Of a DNA stretch of 64,000 bases, positions 15,876-24,445 are shown one piece after another; positions within the stretch are counted from its first letter, which is position 1, and each line of letters begins with the position of its first letter. Source of the DNA: Alloboseaceae bacterium BT-24-1 (GTDB lineage: Bacteria; Pseudomonadota; Alphaproteobacteria; Rhizobiales; Beijerinckiaceae). Both the position numbers and the translations under genes were made by a program. The notes under the pieces are model-generated. The model ran no database searches. It was given only the letters and a program-made list of their open reading frames with translations, and was not told where the DNA came from. The stretch is from the NCBI GenBank assembly GCA_025846845.1, contig JAOYTL010000008.1, positions 62,001 to 126,000 of the forward strand, written 5' to 3'.

Positions 15876-16885
15876 TCTCCCTGATAGGCCGCACCGGCGA
15901 CCTGCTCGAAGCGCCGGTCGAACAGCGCCGCCGCCTTGAGCACCGGCTTCTTCAGCTCGGCCGCGAGGAGGTCGATGGTTTCCTGCTGGCGCTCGATCGC
16001 CCCATTCCAGTCGAGCGGTACGTCCGGATCACCATTCGACTCGACCAGAAAGCGGCCGGAATCGGGCTTCAGGCCCTGATCCTTGACGTAGTAGCCCTTG
16101 ATCCACTCCTCGGGATGGGTCTCGATCCATTTCGTGGCACGCCCCCAGGCCTGGACATAGGCGCGGATCGCCGCCGCCTTGCCGGGGTCCTCCAGCGAAG
16201 CCTTCACCACGTAGAGATAAGCCGGATCGTCGCGCAGGCCGTGCGGCAACGCCTTGGCGCCGTCGCGCTCGTAATTCTGGACGAAGCGCTGCTTGTTCGC
16301 CTCCGCGATCGGCGCCGCGTCGACGAGCTTGCTCGCCAGCGCGTTGACGTAGGCGTCGCCGACGCTCGGCAATTCGACGAGCTGGACCTCGTCATGCCGG
16401 AGGTTGAGTTTCTTCAGCACGCGCAGCACAAGCGCGCCCTGCGCCTGGCCAGGGCTGAAGGCAATCTTGCGGCCCTTGATGTCCTCGAGCTTCGCAATGC
16501 CGGAGCCCGGCGCCGTGGCAATCACATAGATCGGATGTCCGACCGGATCGCGCCGGAACTTGGCAGCGACGATCCTGACCTCGAGCCCGGTCCATTGCGC
16601 ATGGATCGGCGGAATATCGGCGACGGAGCCGATGTCCAGCGCTTTGGCCCGGAAGGCCTCGATCGTCTGCGGGCCACCGGAGATGTTGGCCCATTCGACC
16701 TTGAACGGCAGCTTGGCGAGCTCGCCCGAGAGGGTAAGGGCGACCCTAGTCTGCGGATCGCCGATCACCAGCGTCGTTCCCGGCGGAACACCGTCGGGGA
16801 TAGCTGCGGTCTCCGACAGCTTCTGCGCTGCGGCGGGGCCAGCCAGCAGAGCGGCGGCAAGTGGCAGGGCGTAGGTCAATTTCAT
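15872..16885 (-). CDS. ABC transporter substrate-binding protein (SsuA/aliphatic sulfonate family)
   Basis: This 337-residue protein has a signal peptide ending at about AAAQ and the SsuA-type core: LVIGDPQTRVALTLSGEL, VEWANISGGPQTIEAFRAKALDIGSVADIPP, and GRKIAFSPGQAQGALVLRVLKK. It would bind an organosulfur or similar anion in the periplasm. It is the first gene of the binding protein-permease-ATPase operon and lies 71 bp downstream of the monooxygenase gene on the same strand, so import and oxidation may be linked. Confidence 0.9.
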   Translation of the reverse strand: MKLTYALPLAAALLAGPAAAQKLSETAAIPDGVPPGTTLVIGDPQTRVALTLSGELAKLPFKVEWANISGGPQTIEAFRAKALDIGSVADIPPIHAQWTGLEVRIVAAKFRRDPVGHPIYVIATAPGSGIAKLEDIKGRKIAFSPGQAQGALVLRVLKKLNLRHDEVQLVELPSVGDAYVNALASKLVDAAPIAEANKQRFVQNYERDGAKALPHGLRDDPAYLYVVKASLEDPGKAAAIRAYVQAWGRATKWIETHPEEWIKGYYVKDQGLKPDSGRFLVESNGDPDVPLDWNGAIERQQETIDLLAAELKKPVLKAAALFDRRFEQVAGAAYQGE

Positions 16886-16956
16886 CGGATGTCCTCTGCG
16901 GGGCCCGGCAAGGCCCGTCGCGTCATGGCTGGATCGGGAATTACCGGCGGGCAGGC

Positions 16957-18303
16957 TCAGGCGCTCTTGCGCTGCTCCGCTGCGAAGACGCTGTCCGGGC
17001 GCGGCAGGCCGTAATGGTCGCGCAGCGTCGCGCCGGAATACTCCTCACGGAACAGGCCGCGCTTGCGCAGGATCGGCACGACTTCGGCGACGAAAACCTC
17101 GAAGCCGCCATGGATCCAGGGCGGCATGACGTTGAAGCCGTCGGCGGCGCCCTGCTCGAACCAGGTCTGGATCTCGTCCGCGACATGCTCCGGCGTGCCG
17201 ACGACGACGCGATGGCCGCGCGCGCCGGCAAGCCGCTGGATCAATTGGCGGATCGTCGGATTCTCGCGATCGACGATGTCGACGACGAGCTGGAAGCGGC
17301 TCGCCAGACCCTTCGGACCGTTGGTATCGATGATGTGGCGCGGCACGGGGCCGTCGAGATCGTAACCGCTGAGGTCGACGCCGATCATGCGCTTGAGCTG
17401 GTCCAGCGAAGCGGCAGGCTGGATCAGGTCGTTGATTTCCTCCTCGAGCCGGTCGGCTTCCGCCTGCGTCGAGCCAAGGAAGGGGCTGATCCCCGGCAAG
17501 ATACGCAAATGATCCAGCCGGCGGCCGAGGGCGGCGGCGCGGGCCTTGATGTCGGAATAGAACTCCTGCGCGCTTCCAAGCGTCTGGTGCGCGGTGAAGA
17601 TCGCCTCGGCGAACTGGGCCGCGAAGGAGCGGCCATCTTCGGAGGAACCGGCCTGGACGTAGACCGGCCGCCCCTGCGGCGAGCGCGAAACATTGAGGGG
17701 GCCGCGCACCCGGTAATGCTTGCCGGCATGGTCGATGCGGTGGACCTTGCCGGCATCGGCGAAGATGCCGCTCTGCGGATCGGCGACGAGGGCATCGTCC
17801 TCCCAGCTGTCCCAGAGCCTGGTGACGACGTCGAGGAACTCGCGGGCCTTCTCGTAGCGCTCGCCATGCGGCGGGTGCTCCGGCAGCCCGAAATTATGGG
17901 CGGCGCCGGCATCGCTGGTGGTGACGATGTTCCAGCCGGCGCGGCCGCCGCTGATATGGTCGAGCGAGGCGAACAGCCGGGCGAGATTGTAGGGCTCGTT
18001 ATAGGTGGTCGAGGCCGTGCCGATCAGGCCGATCTTCTGCGTGGCCGCGGCGATCGCGGTCAGCCAGGTCACCGGTTCCAAGCGAACGCGCGAGGAATAA
18101 CGCACGTTCTCCGCCAGAGACGGCCCGTCGGCGAGGAAGACCGCATCGAACTTCGCTGCCTCCGCCTTCAGCGCCAGTTCCTGATAGTAGCGGATGTCGA
18201 GCACCCGCTCGGGCTCCGACTCTTTGTAGCGCCAGGCGGCCTCATGATGGCCGCCGGGATAGATGAACAGGTTGAGCGTGAGCTGGCGGCCGGCACTGGA
18301 CAT
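16957..18303 (-). CDS. FMN-dependent monooxygenase (NtaA/SnaA/DszA family, LLM class)
   Basis: This 448-residue protein is a bacterial luciferase-like flavin monooxygenase. It begins with LNLFIYPGGHHEAAWR, which is characteristic of the NtaA/SnaA/DszA group. SGGRAGWNIVTTSDAGAAHNFG and RPVYVQAGSSEDGRSFAAQFAEAIF form the flavin and substrate pockets. These enzymes use FMNH2 from a separate reductase to oxidise sulfones, sulfonates or chelating amines. The ATG at 18303 matches the family N-terminus and has GAGG upstream; longer in-frame extensions do not fit. The adjacent sulfonate-type transporter points to a sulfur source. No FMN reductase gene is adjacent; one occurs at 57.7 kb, but a link is only speculative. 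Confidence 0.9.
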   Translation of the reverse strand: MSSAGRQLTLNLFIYPGGHHEAAWRYKESEPERVLDIRYYQELALKAEAAKFDAVFLADGPSLAENVRYSSRVRLEPVTWLTAIAAATQKIGLIGTASTTYNEPYNLARLFASLDHISGGRAGWNIVTTSDAGAAHNFGLPEHPPHGERYEKAREFLDVVTRLWDSWEDDALVADPQSGIFADAGKVHRIDHAGKHYRVRGPLNVSRSPQGRPVYVQAGSSEDGRSFAAQFAEAIFTAHQTLGSAQEFYSDIKARAAALGRRLDHLRILPGISPFLGSTQAEADRLEEEINDLIQPAASLDQLKRMIGVDLSGYDLDGPVPRHIIDTNGPKGLASRFQLVVDIVDRENPTIRQLIQRLAGARGHRVVVGTPEHVADEIQTWFEQGAADGFNVMPPWIHGGFEVFVAEVVPILRKRGLFREEYSGATLRDHYGLPRPDSVFAAEQRKSA

Positions 18304-18856
18304 CGCGGACCTCGCATCGAGCGACTGTTCGGCGGGATGCGAGCCTCGCGATCCCTTACATTCACGATGGCGGACGACTCCGCGCATGGTCAAGAGAAGT
18401 GTTTTTTAAAAAGAACGCTCGTGAGAGCATATTTCATTGGATAGCACGAAGCACATTAAACGTATCAACAGAATAGAATTCTTATGTTACGCATATTCTT
18501 GATAAATATTCTCCGATTCTGGTTCACGAATTAAAATAATGACCTTTAGCAAGCCTTGCGACCTCCGCATAATCATTCAACAGCATCCCGAGCACCGAGC
18601 AGATAAGATCGACCGCTTCGAACGCCATCCGGTTTTTTGAAGGATCGCATGTCCGGGCAGTCGAACTCATGCCAGGATGGCAGGTCGTGCCGGAGCCAAC
18701 GCCACGTTTCGTATTGCGGGCCGAGTCAGTCGCTCGGCCGCCAATCGATCGGGAGACCGGCTAAGCCCGACCGCCGCCCTTGCGGCGTCAGAACCGATCA
18801 AGCCTCAACGAAGCTACTCGCGGCGGAAAACCAGATATCGATCGGTCGGGGAGATT
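18304..18856. other. AT-rich gene-free region upstream of the monooxygenase
   Basis: No gene is supported in these 553 bases. Bases 18400-18560 are markedly AT-rich against the surrounding high-GC DNA, with runs such as TTTTTTAAAAA and the palindrome AGAATTCT. The segment is placed to hold the promoter and control sites of the monooxygenase and transporter genes. A frame that runs from here into the tRNA is a by-product of the tRNA sequence. Confidence 0.5.
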
Positions 18857-18932
<76 letters not shown>

Positions 18933-19112
18933 ACTCTGCCGGCCTTCTTGGGGAAAGGCCGGGAAATCGTCGCGGTCCTGAAGGCTCTCTGGAGCCGGTC
19001 CGCGCCCGCCGCCGCAGCGACGAAGCGCTCTATAGGCAAGCTTGCGCCGAGACACAAGCACTGATGTCACGTTCCTGTCGCGCTTTTTTCCAAGCCGCGA
19101 CTTCGGCGGGAC

Positions 19113-19508
19113 TCAGACGTCCTCGTCGCCCTCGATATCACTATCGATCAGGTCGGCGACGTCGTCGTCGCCTTCCTCGTCCTCTTCCAGGAAGGTGTCG
19201 TCATCGGTGGCGGCGACATCATCCTCGATCTCGATGTCGTCGTCGCTGGTGACGACCGGCTCCTTCTCGGCGACCTCCGCATCGGCATCGTCGAGCGAGA
19301 CGAGCTCGACCGCGCCGTCGGCGGCATCGACCTCTTCCTCGTCATCGGTCGGCTTGGGCGCAGGCGCCGCCTTCCCCTGCGGCTCGAACATCGAGCGCGG
19401 ATAGGATTGGCCGGTATAGGGCGAGACGATCGGATCCTTGTCGAGATCGTAGAATTTGCGCCCCGTGACCGGGCAAACGCGCTTGGTGCCAAGTTCCGGT
19501 TTCGCCAC
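19113..19508 (-). CDS. TIGR02300 family protein (FYDLN acid domain)
   Basis: This 131-residue protein starts with KPELGTKRVCPVTGRKFYDLDKDPIVSPYTG, the conserved FYDLN block that ends with two cysteine-containing turns. It continues in a long, very acidic tail of Asp and Glu runs. The function of this alphaproteobacterial family is unknown; the acidic tail suggests a binding or chaperone-like role. In many relatives the gene is next to aroA and cmk. Here cmk diverges directly from it and aroA is absent. A terminator-like hairpin lies in its leader. Confidence 0.93.
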   Translation of the reverse strand: MAKPELGTKRVCPVTGRKFYDLDKDPIVSPYTGQSYPRSMFEPQGKAAPAPKPTDDEEEVDAADGAVELVSLDDADAEVAEKEPVVTSDDDIEIEDDVAATDDDTFLEEDEEGDDDVADLIDSDIEGDEDV

Positions 19509-19540
19509 TGCGTCGGACCTTTGAGTTCGTGCTGAGTTCG

Positions 19541-19581
19541 AAAAAAGCAGGGGCGTCCGTTAGTCGGGCCAAGCGCCCCTG
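19541..19581 (-). terminator. Terminator-like hairpin in the leader of the TIGR02300 gene
   Basis: On the minus strand CAGGGGCG (19581-19574) pairs with CGCCCCTG (19555-19548) and is followed within 1 base by six T residues (19546-19541). No gene on this strand ends here, because the nearest upstream gene (cmk) points the other way. It is therefore either an attenuator 33 bases before the TIGR02300 start codon or the end of an unannotated small RNA. Confidence 0.55.
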
Positions 19582-19684
19582 TCAAATCTTGATTTGATCA
19601 AGGCGCAAGTCCACGACGCCGGCCGCGAAACCGCTTCGCATCATTGCCCCCGGTGATTTAGAAATCTGCCCGACTTCTTGCCAG

Positions 19685-20374
19685 ATGAAAGACGATGCCG
19701 TGCCCGACGTCCAGCCGCCTGCTTCCGCGACTCAGAGGGTAGATCGGCTGGTCATCGCCGTCGATGGGCCGGCCGCCTCCGGCAAGGGCACGCTGGCGCG
19801 CCGGCTCGCCGCGCATTACGGCCTGCCCTATCTCGATACCGGCCTGCTCTACCGCATGGTCGCTCGCATCATGCTCGATGCCGGCGAGCCGCTCGACGAT
19901 AACGAAGCCGCCGCCGCCACGGCCGCAGGCTTCGACGACAGCGCCATCGACGAGGCCCGGTTGCGCGGCCGTGAGATCGGCGAGGCCGCCTCGGTCGTGG
20001 CGGCGCTGCCCGCGGTCCGGCGCGCCCTGATCGACCGCCAGCGCAGCTTCGCCGCTGCGGGTGTCGGCGCAGTACTCGACGGACGCGACATCGGCACGGT
20101 GATCTGTCCCGACGCCACGGTGAAGCTCTTCGTCACCGCGACACCCGAAGTCCGCGCCGCGCGCCGGCACAAGGAACTCGCCGGGCGCGGCGAGGCCGCG
20201 ACGTTCGACGGCATCCTGGCCGATATCCGCCGCCGTGATGCCAGGGACTCAGGCCGCGGCGATGCGCCGCTGAAGGCGGCGGAAGACGCCGTCCTCCTCG
20301 ACACCTCGGCGCTCGGCGTCGAGGAGGCCTTCCAGGCGGCGCTCGCCATCGTGGAGAACCGCAGGCGAGACTAG
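19685..20374 (+). CDS. cmk: Cytidylate kinase
   Basis: This 229-residue kinase transfers phosphate from ATP to CMP and dCMP. It has the P-loop VDGPAASGKGT (residues 27-37), YLDTGLLYRMVA, DGRDIGTVICPDATVKLFVTA and a RRxxD-type lid segment (RRRDARDSGRGDAPL). About 20 non-conserved residues precede the core, so initiation at a downstream codon is possible; no strong ribosome binding site decides it. In most Hyphomicrobiales cmk stands between aroA and rpsA. Neither is present here, so the order has been rearranged. Confidence 0.95.
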   Translation: MKDDAVPDVQPPASATQRVDRLVIAVDGPAASGKGTLARRLAAHYGLPYLDTGLLYRMVARIMLDAGEPLDDNEAAAATAAGFDDSAIDEARLRGREIGEAASVVAALPAVRRALIDRQRSFAAAGVGAVLDGRDIGTVICPDATVKLFVTATPEVRAARRHKELAGRGEAATFDGILADIRRRDARDSGRGDAPLKAAEDAVLLDTSALGVEEAFQAALAIVENRRRD

Positions 20375-20405
20375 CCCTCGGGAACACCGGCTCATCCGAG
20401 GCAGT

Positions 20406-20472
20406 GCCCAGTTTTCAGGCTGGTTCTCTCGCTTTCGTGCGCTTTCGTGCTTGGCGCGAATCGAAACTGGGC
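20406..20472. repeat. Inverted repeat downstream of cmk
   Basis: GCCCAGTTT (20406-20414) and AAACTGGGC (20464-20472) are perfect inverted arms. The loop between them contains a tandem pair of CGCTTTCGTG (20440-20459). It may form a stem-loop at the end of the cmk transcript. No T-run follows, so a terminator role is uncertain. Confidence 0.35.
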
Positions 20473-20566
20473 GCAGACTTCGATGACATTCGTTTGAAGC
20501 CTGCCTTCGCCCGAAACTCGACCTCCTTTCGGCGTCACGCTTCGACGACAGATGACGGAGGTTTCG

Positions 20567-21388
20567 ATGCGGCGCTGGCTGTTCGGTCTCTTTTGTCTTG
20601 CGGCCACTGGGTTCTGGCCGGCATCGGCGCTCAATGCGCAGCAAGCGGCTGCGCCGCCCGAGGAAGTCGACGTCGCACTGGTGCTGGCGGTCGACGTCTC
20701 CTACTCGATGGATCTCGACGAGCTCGCCTTGCAGCGCAACGGCTATATCGAGGCTTTCCGATCAAAGCAGCTGCACGAGGCGATCGCCAAGGGCGCCATC
20801 GGCAAGATCGCCGTCACCTATTTCGAATGGGCGGGCGGCGACTTCCAGCACATTGTCAAGCCCTGGACCGTGATCGAGAGCCCGCAATCGGCGATCGCCT
20901 TCGCCGAGGAGCTCGGCGAGGCGCCGACCCGGCGCGGACGACGCACCTCGATCTCCGGTGCGATCGACCTCGCAGTCTCGCTGCTGGAGACGAGCAATGT
21001 CACTGCGCTGCGCCGCGTCATCGACATCTCCGGCGACGGCGCCAACAATGACGGGCGCCCGGTGACGCAGGCCCGCGACACCGCCCGCGACAAGGGTATC
21101 GCCATCAACGGCCTGCCGGTGATGCTGAAGCAGGCGAGCTATTTCGACATCGACAATCTCGACGTCTACTATGAGGACTGCGTCATCACCGGCATCGGCG
21201 CCTTCGTGATCCCGATCCGCGAGCGCAAGCAGTTCGCCGATGCGACCCGGACCAAGCTGGTGCGCGAGATCGCGGAAATGCCGGCCTCGGGACCTGAATC
21301 CCTCGTCCAGAAGGCGCAGCAGGTCCCAGCGTCGCGCCTCTCCTGCCTCCAGGGCGAGCGGCAATGGCGCGACCGGATGGGGAACTGA
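20567..21388 (+). CDS. DUF1194 domain protein with von Willebrand factor A fold
   Basis: This 273-residue protein has an N-terminal signal peptide (RRWLFGLFCLAATGFWPASALNAQ). A VWA-like domain follows, with the metal-ion-dependent adhesion motif VDVSYSMD, ISGDGANNDGRPV and a central TSISGAIDLAVSLL. It is exported and probably binds a divalent cation and a protein partner; its role is unknown. GGAGG stands 7 nt before the ATG at 20567, so the ATG five codons earlier is rejected. Its stop lies 3 bp from the stop of the convergent transporter gene. Confidence 0.9.
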   Translation: MRRWLFGLFCLAATGFWPASALNAQQAAAPPEEVDVALVLAVDVSYSMDLDELALQRNGYIEAFRSKQLHEAIAKGAIGKIAVTYFEWAGGDFQHIVKPWTVIESPQSAIAFAEELGEAPTRRGRRTSISGAIDLAVSLLETSNVTALRRVIDISGDGANNDGRPVTQARDTARDKGIAINGLPVMLKQASYFDIDNLDVYYEDCVITGIGAFVIPIRERKQFADATRTKLVREIAEMPASGPESLVQKAQQVPASRLSCLQGERQWRDRMGN

Positions 21389-21391
21389 CCT

Positions 21392-22588
21392 TCAGGCCTT
21401 GCCGGCCCGGATCGCGGCGCTGGCGTGGAAGAGGATGAGCGTCGCCACGCCGATCACCGACATCACGACGGGCAAGGGCAGCGCGCTGCCCTTGAGCAGA
21501 TGGCCGACGAGCAGGCCGACGCAGGCTGCAAACAGCATCTGGCACAGACCGGTCAGGGACGAGGCCGCGCCCGCCCGCTCGGGGAAGGGCATCATCGCTG
21601 CAGCCTGGGCCTGCGGCATGGTCAGGCCGATGCCGCAGGCATAGAGCGCCATCGGGCCGATGACGCCGAACGGCCCGCCGAAACCGGTCGCGACGCAGGC
21701 CAGCATGGCGAGCCCGCCGCCGGCGAGGCAAGCGACACCAAGCGCGATCACGCCGTCGAGCCCGCGCCGTCCGACCAGGCGCTGGGCGATGATCGTACCC
21801 AGGATGAAGCCGAGCACGGCACAGCCGAAGGAAAGCCCGTAGACCGGCGCCGACAGGCCGTAGACGCCCATCAGCACGAAGGAGGAGCCCGAGATGAAGG
21901 CGAAGAGCCCGGCATAGGCGAGCGCGGTCAGGGCGACATAGACCCGGTAGGCCCGGTTCTGCAGCAGCAGGCGATAGCCGCGCAGGATCGCAGGAAGCGA
22001 CAGGCCGTCCGGCGAGCGCTGGCGCAGCGTCTCCGGCATGATCGTCACGATGATCGCCAGCATCGCCACCGCGAAGACGAGCGAGGCGAGGAAGGTCGAG
22101 CGCCAACCAAAGGCGTTCTGCAGCACACCACCGATGACGGGCGCGATCGCCGGGACGAGGCCCATGATCATGCCCATGCGGGCGAGCTCGCGGCCGGCAC
22201 GCGGCCCCTCATAGAGATCGCGGACCATGGCGCGGCCGAGCACGATCGGGCCCGACGCGCCGAGCGCCTGGGCGAAGCGGGCGCCGACCAGCGCCTCGAC
22301 CGACGGCGCGAAGGCGCAGGCGAGCGTGGTCGCGATGAACAAGCAAAGGCCGACCATCAGCACCGGCCGGCGGCCGAGCCGGTCCGAGAGCGGGCCCCAG
22401 ATGACCTGGCCGGCGGCATAGCCGAACAGGAAGGCCGAGAGCGTCGCCTGCGCGCCGGCAAAATCCGTGCCCATCACCCGCGCGATCTCGGGCAGCGAGG
22501 GCAAGTAGAAATCGGTCGAGAGCGGCCCGAGCGCCGTCAGCATGGCGAGGACGGCGGTCATCGCCAGCGTGTCGGGGCGCAGGGGCAT
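21392..22588 (-). CDS. Bcr/CflA family multidrug efflux MFS transporter
   Basis: This 398-residue protein has twelve predicted membrane helices. It begins with LAMLTALGPLSTDFYLPSLPEI, the signature of the Bcr/CflA drug:H+ antiporter subfamily, and carries motif A (GPLSDRLGRRPVLMVGL) in the loop between helices 2 and 3 and RFAQALGASGPIVLGRAMVRD in helix 4. It would export drugs or metabolites using the proton gradient. No regulator is adjacent. Confidence 0.92.
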   Translation of the reverse strand: MPLRPDTLAMTAVLAMLTALGPLSTDFYLPSLPEIARVMGTDFAGAQATLSAFLFGYAAGQVIWGPLSDRLGRRPVLMVGLCLFIATTLACAFAPSVEALVGARFAQALGASGPIVLGRAMVRDLYEGPRAGRELARMGMIMGLVPAIAPVIGGVLQNAFGWRSTFLASLVFAVAMLAIIVTIMPETLRQRSPDGLSLPAILRGYRLLLQNRAYRVYVALTALAYAGLFAFISGSSFVLMGVYGLSAPVYGLSFGCAVLGFILGTIIAQRLVGRRGLDGVIALGVACLAGGGLAMLACVATGFGGPFGVIGPMALYACGIGLTMPQAQAAAMMPFPERAGAASSLTGLCQMLFAACVGLLVGHLLKGSALPLPVVMSVIGVATLILFHASAAIRAGKA

Positions 22589-22646
22589 CAGGTTTTCCTT
22601 CGGGCGCCGCCTTTAGACCATGTCGGTGCACTGCGAAACCACGCTG

Positions 22647-22785
22647 TCATTCCGGGGCGGCCGAAGGCCGAGCCCGGAACCCATGACCACAGCGGTGGTT
22701 GGGAGGGCGACGGTCACCCTGCCTTGGTCGGCAGCATCGGCGGATATGGGTTCCGGGCCCATGGCTTCGCCATGTCCCGGAATGA
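22647..22785. repeat. Compound intergenic palindromic repeat
   Basis: The outer arms TCATTCCGGG (22647-22656) and CCCGGAATGA (22776-22785) enclose two smaller hairpins built from TTCCGGG/CCCGGAA. The inner arms GCCCGGAACCCATGA (22672) and ATGGGTTCCGGGC (22746-22758) face each other across about 60 bases. The wording matches the element at 28396-28483, so this is a repeat family. It lies downstream of the minus-strand sodium/proton antiporter-like gene. Confidence 0.75.
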
Positions 22786-22793
22786 GGCCAATC

Positions 22794-24206
22794 TCAGCGG
22801 AAGAAGATCAGCGTCTGCAGCAGGAAGAGCGGGATCAGGATCGCGCCCGACCAGAGCATGTAGCCGAAGAAGCTCGGCATCGCGACCTTCCGGTCCTTGG
22901 CGATGGCGTAGACCATGAAGTTCGGCGCGTTGCCGATATAAGTGTTGGCGCCCATGAAGACCGCGCCGGCCGAGATCGCGGTCAGCGTCAGTGCTCCGGT
23001 CGTCATCAAAGCCTGCGCATTGCCACCGGCAAGCTCGAAGAAGACGAGATAGGTCGGGGCGTTGTCGAGGAACGACGACAGGCCGCCGGTCAGCCAGAAA
23101 TAGGCGACGTTGTTGTTGCTGCCGTCAGAATTGCTGACGAGCGCGACCAGCGGCGCGAAGGCGCCGTTGCGCCCGGCCTGCAGCATCGCCAGCACAGGGA
23201 TGATGCAGGCGAAGATACCGGCGAAGAGCTTGGCGACCTCCTTGATCGGCCCCCACGAGAACTCGTTGCCGGCGCGAACCGGCTTCGGCGTCAGGACGAG
23301 CGACAGGCCGGCGAGCCCGAGCAGGACGATGTCACGCACCACGTTCTGCAATTCGACATGGACGCCATGGATGTCGAAGACGACGCCCGGCTTCCAGTTC
23401 GCCGACATCAGGATGGCAAGGATGACACCACCGAGCAGGAGGATGTTGATCTTGCCGAACAGCTTGATGGCGCGATCCGGCGTCGGGTCGCGCAGCGGCG
23501 GGTAATTCTCCTCCTTGCGGAAGAACCAGCTGTCGAATGCGAAGAACACAGCGAGCAGGACCGCGACAGCGAACAGCGTCTCCGGCAGCAAATGCGTGGT
23601 CGTCCAGAAGAAGGAGACGCCACGCAGGAAACCGAGGAAGAGCGGCGGGTCGCCGAGCGGCGTCAGCGAGCCGCCGATGTTCGAGACCAGGAAGATGAAG
23701 AAGACGACGACGTGGACATTGAAGCGCCGGTCGTCATTGGCCCTCAGCACCGGGCGGATCATGATGATCGAGGCGCCGGTGGTGCCGACGAAGCTCGCCA
23801 TCAGCGTGCCGATCGCGAGCAGCACCGTATTGGTCGCCGGCGTGCCGTGCAGGTTGCCGGTGATCAGGATGCCGCCGGCGATGGTGAAGAGCGCAAAGAG
23901 CAGGATGATGAAGGGGACGTATTCGAGCAACCCGGTATGCAGCAATGCGCCCAGCGCCGGATCGAAGCCGCGGAACAGGAGGAGCGGCACGACCACCAGC
24001 ACGGCCCAGAAGGCGGCGAACTTGCCGTAGTTCAGCTCCCAGAAATGCGGGAACAGGATCGGGCCGAGCGCGATCGAGAGCAGCATGCCGGCGAACGGCA
24101 GCGCCCAGGCGACGCCCATGGTCGCACCACCGATGTCGCCGGCCGCGATGGCGGCCTGAGGAATGAGAGAAAACAGAAGTGCCGCGCCGGCGAGCTTCGT
24201 CAGCAT
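22794..24206 (-). CDS. Sodium:proton antiporter-like transporter (CitMHS_2 / ion transporter superfamily)
   Basis: This 470-residue protein begins with a signal-like segment (MLTKLAGAALLFSLIPQAAIAA) and has about twelve membrane helices. FPHFWELNYGKFAAFWAVLVVVPLL near the N-terminus, SNIGGSLTPLGDPPLFLGFLRG in the middle and GANTYIGNAPNFMVYAIA near the end are the two repeated discontinuous-helix motifs of the ion transporter superfamily. It probably exchanges Na+ or an organic anion for protons. The ATG at 24206 is preferred; an upstream in-frame extension of 61 residues is unlike the family and crosses a non-coding stretch. Confidence 0.85.
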   Translation of the reverse strand: MLTKLAGAALLFSLIPQAAIAAGDIGGATMGVAWALPFAGMLLSIALGPILFPHFWELNYGKFAAFWAVLVVVPLLLFRGFDPALGALLHTGLLEYVPFIILLFALFTIAGGILITGNLHGTPATNTVLLAIGTLMASFVGTTGASIIMIRPVLRANDDRRFNVHVVVFFIFLVSNIGGSLTPLGDPPLFLGFLRGVSFFWTTTHLLPETLFAVAVLLAVFFAFDSWFFRKEENYPPLRDPTPDRAIKLFGKINILLLGGVILAILMSANWKPGVVFDIHGVHVELQNVVRDIVLLGLAGLSLVLTPKPVRAGNEFSWGPIKEVAKLFAGIFACIIPVLAMLQAGRNGAFAPLVALVSNSDGSNNNVAYFWLTGGLSSFLDNAPTYLVFFELAGGNAQALMTTGALTLTAISAGAVFMGANTYIGNAPNFMVYAIAKDRKVAMPSFFGYMLWSGAILIPLFLLQTLIFFR

Positions 24207-24445
24207 GAAAATCGGCCCCTTCCCTGCCCGCTTGCCGCGGGACGTCGTCGTCACCCCATCGCCGCGACGGTTATAGCAAGGCCATGCCGCTCGCAACGAC
24301 GCAGGCTCTTTCTGGCATCGGCCCCCCGCCCTCCGACAAAACAGACCCGGACGAGCGGGCGAGAGACGAATCGTTATGCCGGCATTCATTCTCGTGGAAT
24401 AATCTTCTCCTGCGGCGTCCCGCCCGCACCTGATTCGGGACCACC

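Noticed and set aside
22676..22700. GGAAC-N16-GGTT match on the plus strand
   Set aside because: It falls inside a palindromic repeat, and no plus-strand gene follows for 1.7 kb.
24207..24389. Extended N-terminus for the antiporter-like protein
   Set aside because: The extra 61 residues are unlike the family, and the next Met begins a normal signal-like helix.
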